From Halichondria panicea (lineage: Eukaryota; Porifera; Demospongiae; Suberitida; Halichondriidae), in assembly GCF_963675165.1 (NCBI RefSeq), contig NC_087389.1:1770001-1834000 (forward strand): a stretch of 64,000 nucleotides of DNA. Reading direction: 5' to 3'. Within the stretch, counting starts at the first letter, position 1. Each line of letters opens with the position of its first letter. A program made the position numbers and the translations under genes. Below, one piece after another: positions 57,339 through 64,000 of this stretch. The notes under the pieces were generated by a model. That model saw nothing but the letters and a program-made list of their open reading frames with translations. It was not told where the DNA came from and made no database searches.

Positions 57339-58800
57339 TTATAGTTTTTTTCTGATTGTGATACCATATAGATAAAATCCACAATGTGTGAGGAAATTTC
57401 TTTTATTCATATACGACAGTGACGATTTGATTCTCTTCAAGCATGAATTGCTTTGCTCTACCATCTGGCTGTTCAAGGCATCATATTTGTCTATAGGTGC
57501 TCATTTTGTAAGCAACACTGCATCCTGTATGATATATAAGTGCATGGTAATTAAAATCATATATACTTAACATACAATTATTATATACCTGAATGATTTG
57601 GCCAATGGAAACGATCTACTAGAAACCGACTGTGCCTGAAAAAGGAGGGCTCTCTATTCAAGCAGTATTGGTGCAGGTTGCAACTATTGTCGTATATGAT
57701 GACTTCAGGTGCTGCAGATACAAGGGCATATAATTATATTATGCAATTGCATGCCGGAAGAGTTCGAAAATAATCATCCTGATATAGCATTTATACCTGA
57801 TGAGAATCGTTCATATAAGATAGTGAAAGGAATGTTGGGGATTCCTGAACTTCCGAATCCGCCTGCCCAATAGAACATACAACCTGTAAATCATTATAAT
57901 TATATAGTTGTGATTGGAGACGTACATGCATGCACAATAGTGTCCAACTTACTTCTGTGCCAACATTTATACTGTAGGAGGTGTCCTCCTTGTGAGGTTC
58001 AATATTCAAAGTATACGAATGATCTGAATGGGTATGAGGATAATTCATAAATATTAGCTGTGCATGCACTTTTTTAGAAGACATGTACCTGATAATTCTT
58101 GAGCTGATGTAATGTTGTGAATATTGTCAGTCTCTTGGATAATCAGTCTAATTGCTTCGATGTGGATACATTCAGAGCCAACACAATGCTTGTGAATGCA
58201 TCATATGTGGAATCAACCGAAGTGGAGCAGCTATTTAGTAAGTGGCCACGTGCACTATCACAACTGCACCAGTATATACCCACTGTATACCATCACTGAA
58301 GTGCAACCCACAGCGTGAGACAAAAAGAAACTCCATGCTCTAGCTGTGAAGTTAATAGATCAACAGACCAACTACATGAATATAATTATACTTCATCTCT
58401 CTATAATTATATTATATGCATGCAATTATACGCACGAAAAAGATAATATACTTACATTCAAAGAGGAATCGATTCTATTGATTCCCTGTATAACAAACGA
58501 CCGGAGAGAGTTGTCCAATGAGTTGAAAGCACGCTGTTCATGTACATGCACTGATGAGATATGCAGACAGCAATGGAACTGGAATTCCAGACGGCTCTGT
58601 TTCTGACTTTGAAACATTATCCTGCAATGGCATGATTGTAGAGATCTAATGTTTGAGTTTGTACAATTACCTGTACTTTGTATCCGGCTTGACTTAGTGT
58701 CATAATTATCCATCAAAAGGCTCATTATGGCCCTCTTGGTCATCACTCCTGAATTGAGTTGACATGATTCCCTTTCCCTGAACAACTCGGTGCATTTTCT
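57339..58800 (-). pseudogene. Transposase-like protein remnant (HMGXB3 C-terminal type)
   Basis: Minus-strand exons with correct splice sites: 57883-57797 (GGFGSSGIPNIPFTILYERF), 57712-57589 (VIIYDNSCNLHQYCLNREP, RFLVDRFHWPNHS) and 57524-57339 (GCSVAYKMSTYRQ, then LNSQMVEQSNSCLKRIK in another frame). These blocks resemble the transposase-derived region of HMG-box protein 3-like proteins that I recall from many animals. A one-base shift near 57498, plus uncertain joins to the pieces at 58000 and 58440-58790, suggest a pseudogene. The domain would have an RNase H-like fold. Confidence 0.5.
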
Positions 58801-58976
58801 TGATCTGACCTACAAATTGAACGATATAATACACACTTGGGATTAATTTACTTCTTCGTGATCACTTAGCAATAGGTTGTGGATGGTACCGTATATATTG
58901 GAGGATAGTTCTTTCTACTGCAAACTGCGAATGCATAATTCGCAATCGAAATAAACGCAAAGAAAGAGCATGCGCA

Positions 58977-60954
58977 CACTGTTAAAACAGGGGTGTATAC
59001 ACCATGTACTAGGGTGTAAATAAGACCTGGTTTGGAGAGTAAACAAAAGGGGGTGTAAATATCATAGCATAAGGGTGTAATCTACAATAGTATGGGTGTA
59101 AACTACAATAGCATGGGTGTAAACTACAATAGCATGGGGTGTAAACTACAATAGCATAAAGAGTGCATCATTATATACTACCAGTTTGCCTTTACTACAC
59201 TGTACTTTATTGATTGCAGTACAGTCTAATTAAAGTTCAAGGAAGAAATTCATCTGACACAGAGAAAAATAATAAATCAAGTATAAAACACATCACATTG
59301 AGCTAAAAAGTATAAGTTTTGGAACGATACATAGCGTACTAATACTTTCTGGTAATATTCTAACATAATTACGGTTAGGTACAAAAGAAAAGAGTGAGTG
59401 CTGAGTTCCTACAATGTATAAACAGTGGAAACTACTGTGATGGTTGTAGTCTACTCGTACTCTACTGTGTCAAGTGATTGTGAAAGTACACTTTTTGTGA
59501 GTTGAGGACAAATATAATAATGTCCATCAGCTTTCCAAACATAAAGAACTCTCATGCATGTCCAACAAGACTAGAGCTAGCTAGCTAGCTGGGCTTCATC
59601 AACTTCAGTCACATAGAATTTACAGGCCCCACCCATAATTATTAATTGAGGTGTGCGTTTTTTAGGAGACACATAAGGTGTGATTCACACCTCTGTGCAC
59701 GTGTATTAATACTTGACTGGTAGCTAGCTAGCTAGCTATTCATCCCTGGGTTCTCAAGTATCCAGTAACATCCCTTTTATCGACAACAGCTTTAGTAAAC
59801 AAGTTGCTAACCAACTTCCTAGAGAATGGGACATTGATATTGATGGGATCGGGAAAGATAAGAGACCGAGTCAAGCTCAAGAAACTTCAATAGAGCTCAT
59901 CACCAGACAAAGTATGTTAATAGATCTATGTTGCTACAATTGTTTAAATCTATATCATATCATTACAGAACTGACATATTTTGAAAGAAGGAAGACAGTA
60001 CAGCCCTCGGTCTCAGATCTTAAATAAATGTTCCTTCTTTGAAACTTCACGAAGTGGTAGGTTCTAAACTTCTATGACTTCGACTATTCTTACCTGTCGT
60101 TAGCAAGTGTATCACACATCTGATTCCTCTATGCAGGCCTATTCATGAACCGAGTTCAAGAGAATCGTCAGTATTGAAAAAAGATGTGAGTGTCCAATCG
60201 ATTATTAATGGAGAACTGGGACTCATGGATTATTGCATATTCTAAGTTGGAGATGGCGACAAGGTAAAAAATTGATAGCGGGGGTTCTTCAGATGATATC
60301 AAGGTTAGCTTCGATTTGGCTTTTACAAAATAGCTGACTGTACTTTTCTATGTATGCGCATGTAGGTATTCCGTCAATTCAAAGAGTTTTTGAAGACTTA
60401 TCTATTTTGTACATGTACGAATCCATATAAGGTAAATCCTTAAGGTTGTGTGTTGCTCTTATAATAATTATGTGAATGCGTCAAACGTTTGTTCGGTAAA
60501 AATTAACATTCTCCATGCTTGTGACTTGGTGTTTTGTTTTCTGTGCAGAATTCAGACGATCTTTGTGCCAGACCAGTACAGACTGTATTTTCTGTGTGAT
60601 GTTGAACAAGAGCCAACGTGCGAGCTAAGTGTATTCTTTGGACTCAACGAACAAAATTGAACCCTTTGGCACATGTATAATTATAATCTCATTTTAGTGC
60701 TGCTATGATGTTTTGTTTCTTTGCTGCTATACTTTTGTGGATGTGTTTTAAGCTGTGATCAATTTGAATGGTGAATGCATGTTTTATGGATACTATACAC
60801 CCTATAGAGGTGTAATTGAGTACACCTTATACAGAAATATATACACCTTCAAGGTGTAAATATTGAGCATGTAGTTTACACCCTAGGGGGTAGTTTTTAA
60901 AGCGTATGTAGTACCCATTTTGGGGTGTACATATACACCCCTGTTTTAACAGTG
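58977..60954. mobile_element. 2-kb element with CACTGTTAAAACAGGGGTGTA ends
   Basis: cactgttaaaacaggggtgt at the left and its reverse complement at 60930-60954 mark the ends. Flanks catgcgca and catgcatt share five bases, so the target duplication is unproven. Next to each end are many ggtgtaaa/tttacacc words. Inside are exon-like pieces on the plus strand (IQTIFVPDQYRLYFLCDVEQ near 60550 with a stop at 60660, and text near 59820 and 60370), which I could not join into one frame. Confidence 0.7.
59010..59160 (+). repeat. Subterminal tandem units gggtgtaaactacaatagca
   Basis: Four to five copies of a 21-22 bp unit follow one another inside the left end of the 2-kb element. Looser inverted counterparts (tttacaccct, acacctt) lie at its right end (60780-60900). 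Confidence 0.8.
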
Positions 60955-62285
60955 CATGCATTTCGCAATAGCAATCAGGCTTGCATGTGCATCAATATCG
61001 AATACCCCGCATTCATACCCATATAGATTTATACATAATTATGCTTTAATTCTCTTACTAGGGTAGTGTTTCCTCTTCTTCTTTAACTTGTTTGAGCAAA
61101 ATGAATATTTATCTTCGTTAGCCTCTCGAATCCGTTTCCATGAGTGGCTTATAACTGGATCATAGGCCTTCTATAATTGATGATGTGTTTTATTGCCACG
61201 AGTGCATTTGTACATAGCACATGCACAATGATAGCTATACATTATTATAGCGACTCACTACATCAGTGTTGCAGATGTTGCATGAATGAATAGGAATCAC
61301 CCATGCAGTGATACCCAACCAATTATACTGATTACTCATATACATGTCATTGGATACAATATATATATAAATATATACATGGGTATATATATTATTATAT
61401 AATAATTATAATATATACTCATGCATGGCAAATATATATCGTCATGGTCAATGTTGCTAGATTAAAAAAACCGATTCAGGATCATAGGCCTTCTATAATT
61501 GATGACGATATGATTGATGGATGTTATAGAGGTCCGGGATAATTATATTTATTGTTCACCCAAAAATAGCAATATATATAGATAGGAGAAGTATCAATTT
61601 CAGCCCCACTACGCCCCGTGTATGTATGTCGGGGTTTAGTGGGGATTTGATTTGCATCAATATCCTGGGAGCCTGGGTGAAATCAAATCGCCTCTTTCCC
61701 TCCCATATACCCCCACTTAATAACCTCGGGATTGACTATACACGCGTGATTGTGCTATACACTTCTCTCCATGGATATTGCTGTTGTAAGTTTGTATACT
61801 AAGGAAGTCAAATTCTCACCCTATATCCCGCACCTCAGGGTTACCAAAACCCCACTATGTCCTACAGGGGGAGGGGGGGCAGTGGGGACTGACATGGATC
61901 GGTGCATAATTCACTGGTGCATGGTATCACTATTTTTATATATAGATCTAGGACTGAGGCTCAATATCACTGTTGCTCACCGAGAATTCAAAGTCATCTT
62001 GTTCATTGCCTGTGGCAGCCTGCTCTTCATTACATTATACAGCCTAAGTCTAGAATTAAGCTGATGTACATATTCAGAAAGATCAGAGTTCATTAGATGT
62101 CATAATCGAACCGCAGCCAGGTTTAAATCAACCACATCAAATAGCAAAGTTTATGCAACAACACCCACACACACATATTCAAAAGATGGAGCTGATCAAC
62201 ATTTTGAATGGTGTCTAACCACAGGATGTCAGGTCCCACACTGAGGCAGCATGCACTGTATGTAATAGTAGTCAACAACTGGAGA
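60955..62285. other. No gene seen
   Basis: AT-rich sequence, with ataggccttctataattgat occurring at about 61163 and 61484. The open frame at 61750-62064 has no recognisable features. Confidence 0.5.
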
Positions 62286-62289
62286 AACA

Positions 62290-63180
62290 TAATTATTTTC
62301 TTACCTGTCGTCCTGGCCCTTTAATTGGTCCATCGAATTTCCAGGAATAATTTTTATGATACTTATACGATGGGGACCCATGCAGTTATCTTGTTTAATT
62401 GATGCCAATGGAGCCACCAAACTTGGAAAGTTGAAACCAACACAATAATGCAAGCTGCATAAACTCTTTTCTTACCCCTGTTGTCTGTTGGTCTACCCAA
62501 TTTCCAGAAACTGGAAACTTTAATAGATCAACAACAGGTTTTCAATGCTAAAGGAGCCACCAAACATTGAAATGAGTACATGAAATCAAACTGCGTGAAC
62601 TATTTCTTGCTTGTCGTCCAAAGACGTTGGTCCATCCAGTTTCCATAAACAGGTAACCTTATGGACCAACGAGCAGGTTTTCCAGTTTAATGATGCCAAA
62701 GGAGACACCAAGCTTTGAAATGAGCTCACACCAACCTGGAACACATTAAATTATGCATTCAAGCTGCGTGAACTATTTTCTCACTTGTCGTCCAGGCCGT
62801 TGGTCCACCTAGTTTCCAGAAATAGGAAACCTTATGGACCAACAAGCAGGTTTTCTTTTAATTGATGCCAATAGAGACACTAAACTTTGAAAAATGAGCT
62901 GTGACACCAGCCTGGAACACATTATTCAAGCTGCGCGACTATTTTCTTACTTGCCGTCCAGGTCGTTGGTCCACCTAGTTTCCAGAAACAGCCTCCTATG
63001 GACCAACAAGCAGGTTTTCCTGATGCCAACGAACCCCTGCAAGCTTTGAAATGAGCTGCCCACCTAGAACACTTTATGCAAGCTGGGTGAATTCTTTTAC
63101 CAGTCGTCCAGGCAGTTGGTCCATGCACCTAATTTTAATAGGCCCCTTAGGACCAATGAGCAGGTTTTAATGATGCCTGG
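62290..63180 (+). repeat. Tandem array 2, about six units, same family as array 1
   Basis: Units share ttggtcca...tttccagaaa...tggaccaac, gatgccaa and aagctttgaaatgagct with the array at 54530-55810. They are more diverged at both edges. Confidence 0.88.
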
Positions 63181-63339
63181 AGCAATCAAGCAAGTGTAAC
63201 ATGCAACACTGTTTGCTGTAGATCCTGTGAACAGAAGTTTGCAATGAAACGGATATAAAGAAACTGGCAAACTGTAGGGCAACCCAGACATGCATTAAAA
63301 ATTAAAATATGCATGCAGCCTTCCATATCCTTTTGCTTC

Positions 63340-63592
63340 AAGACATAGTACATGCTGCAGGGGGGTACTTTATATAACCATATTTTTCTGTGCTCTATTA
63401 TCTATGATATAACTAGTCTACTATATATCTCTAGCTAGCTGTGTGTGGTGGTATCAGCTTGCAATTGTTGTGTGAGCCCCACCCACCATGCAAGCTCTCA
63501 AGCCTCTATGACGTAATCTACCGTTGGTCCAGAGTCCATTGCCACAATCTGGAAAGTGTAATACCTCTGTTCTCTAGCTCTTACATGATTAA
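63340..63592 (+). promoter_or_regulatory. Upstream region of the Neuralized-domain gene, shared with 56035-56215
   Basis: gtgagccccacccacc, atgacgtaatctaccgttgg and ccattgccacaatctggaaa precede the start codon by 30-125 bp. It contains a TGACGTAA site. This segment plus the array on its left form the second copy of a segmental duplication. Confidence 0.5.
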
Positions 63593-64000
63593 ATGGCTTG
63601 TCTGACAAACACTGCTCTGAGCAGTGATGGTTGCTTATTGCAAGATCTAGACTGGGAGAGGCAAGATGTTGTCTTCCACAACAACACAGGAAAGAATGTT
63701 GAGCTGTTAGAGAAGGACACAATAGTCAGCAGAGTCAAAGGGACTACTGCAAACCGGGGCATTGTGTTCACTAGTGAGCCTCTGTCTATTGGGAAAATAT
63801 TTCAAGTGGATGTACTACAGGAAGATTTTTTTGGGGGATCTCAGCAAGGAAAATTGGTTAGCAAGTTGTGATTATTATAACTAGTCTAATAAGTTTTATT
63901 GTTGGATGTTTTTCCATACAGAGACTTGGGTTCACTGGAGAGAATCCTTCCAGCTCAATACTGCCCCTCAAACCCATGCTGTCATGGGATAACGGCCTCA
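63593..64000 (+). CDS. Neuralized homology repeat (NHR) protein, 5' part
   Basis: Exons 63593-63856 and 63922 to beyond the window end join in phase. The NHR domain is recognisable: VVFHNNTGKNVELLEKDTIV, then RGIVFTSEPLSIGKIFQVDV and, after the intron, RLGFTGENPSS. These are the usual blocks of the domain (FH..GKN, RGIVF...PL..G..F.V, LRLGFT). NHR proteins act in ubiquitin ligases and Notch-ligand trafficking (Neuralized) or as scaffolds (NEURL4). Whether a RING finger or more NHR repeats follow cannot be seen. Confidence 0.85.

Noticed and set aside
61750-62064. 104-aa frame with a hydrophobic end
   Set aside because: No splice or domain support; composition resembles the surrounding non-coding DNA.

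Overview
The window looks like nuclear DNA of a marine invertebrate, most likely a demosponge. Genes have many exons with short (about 40-60 bp) GT-AG introns, the intergenic DNA is AT-rich and packed with foldback and inverted-repeat elements, and the gene set (adhesion GPCR tandem copies, sponge/cnidarian-type transposase-like proteins, a kinase with an HND catalytic loop, a Neuralized domain, a CYP4-like P450) is metazoan. No bacterial or organellar features were seen. The organism call rests on gene style and remembered family resemblance, not on a search.

Layout. 1-4354: the 3' two-thirds of an adhesion GPCR gene (copy A), with miniature transposons in one intron. 4474-8878: a decayed gypsy-type retroelement whose integrase lies upstream of its reverse transcriptase and whose gag carries a SCAN-like segment. 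8879-14202: a 1.4-kb repeat unit (two copies), a 2.6-kb Tc1/IS630-type transposon carrying a second gene on the opposite strand, and a relic of a third GPCR. 14447-19490: a complete 19-exon adhesion GPCR (copy B, 1146 aa), followed by two more GPCR relics.

20806-24034 (minus): a three-exon VIT/VWA (VWA5-like) gene. Its upstream region occurs again, inverted, at about 25.9-26.1 kb, between it and an intronless CYP4-like gene (27203-28750). 31920-34642 (minus): a five-exon glycine N-acyltransferase-like gene, reconstructed exactly to 295 aa. 36.5-40.2 kb: a retroelement ORF (reverse-transcriptase end plus a nuclease-like domain) split in frame by a 1088-bp element with 85-bp inverted repeats and a 9-bp target duplication. 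40.4-41.7 kb: related TAG...CTA foldback elements and a perfect 227-bp direct repeat.

46094-51655 is the most gene-dense part: two divergent pairs, each with a short shared upstream region. They are a 727-aa transposase-like protein with a protein kinase, and a chromodomain protein with a small protein starting MGNCC. 52-63 kb holds minisatellites, unassigned exons, a transposase-like pseudogene, a 2-kb inverted-repeat element and two related tandem arrays. The right edge (63593 onward) starts a Neuralized-domain gene.

The multi-exon gene models were assembled by hand from splice signals and reading-frame continuity. Where the summed exon length is an exact multiple of three with a continuous reading frame (GPCR B, VWA, GLYAT-like, 727-aa gene, kinase, chromodomain gene), the model is well supported. 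Repeat boundaries are approximate unless a target duplication is given.
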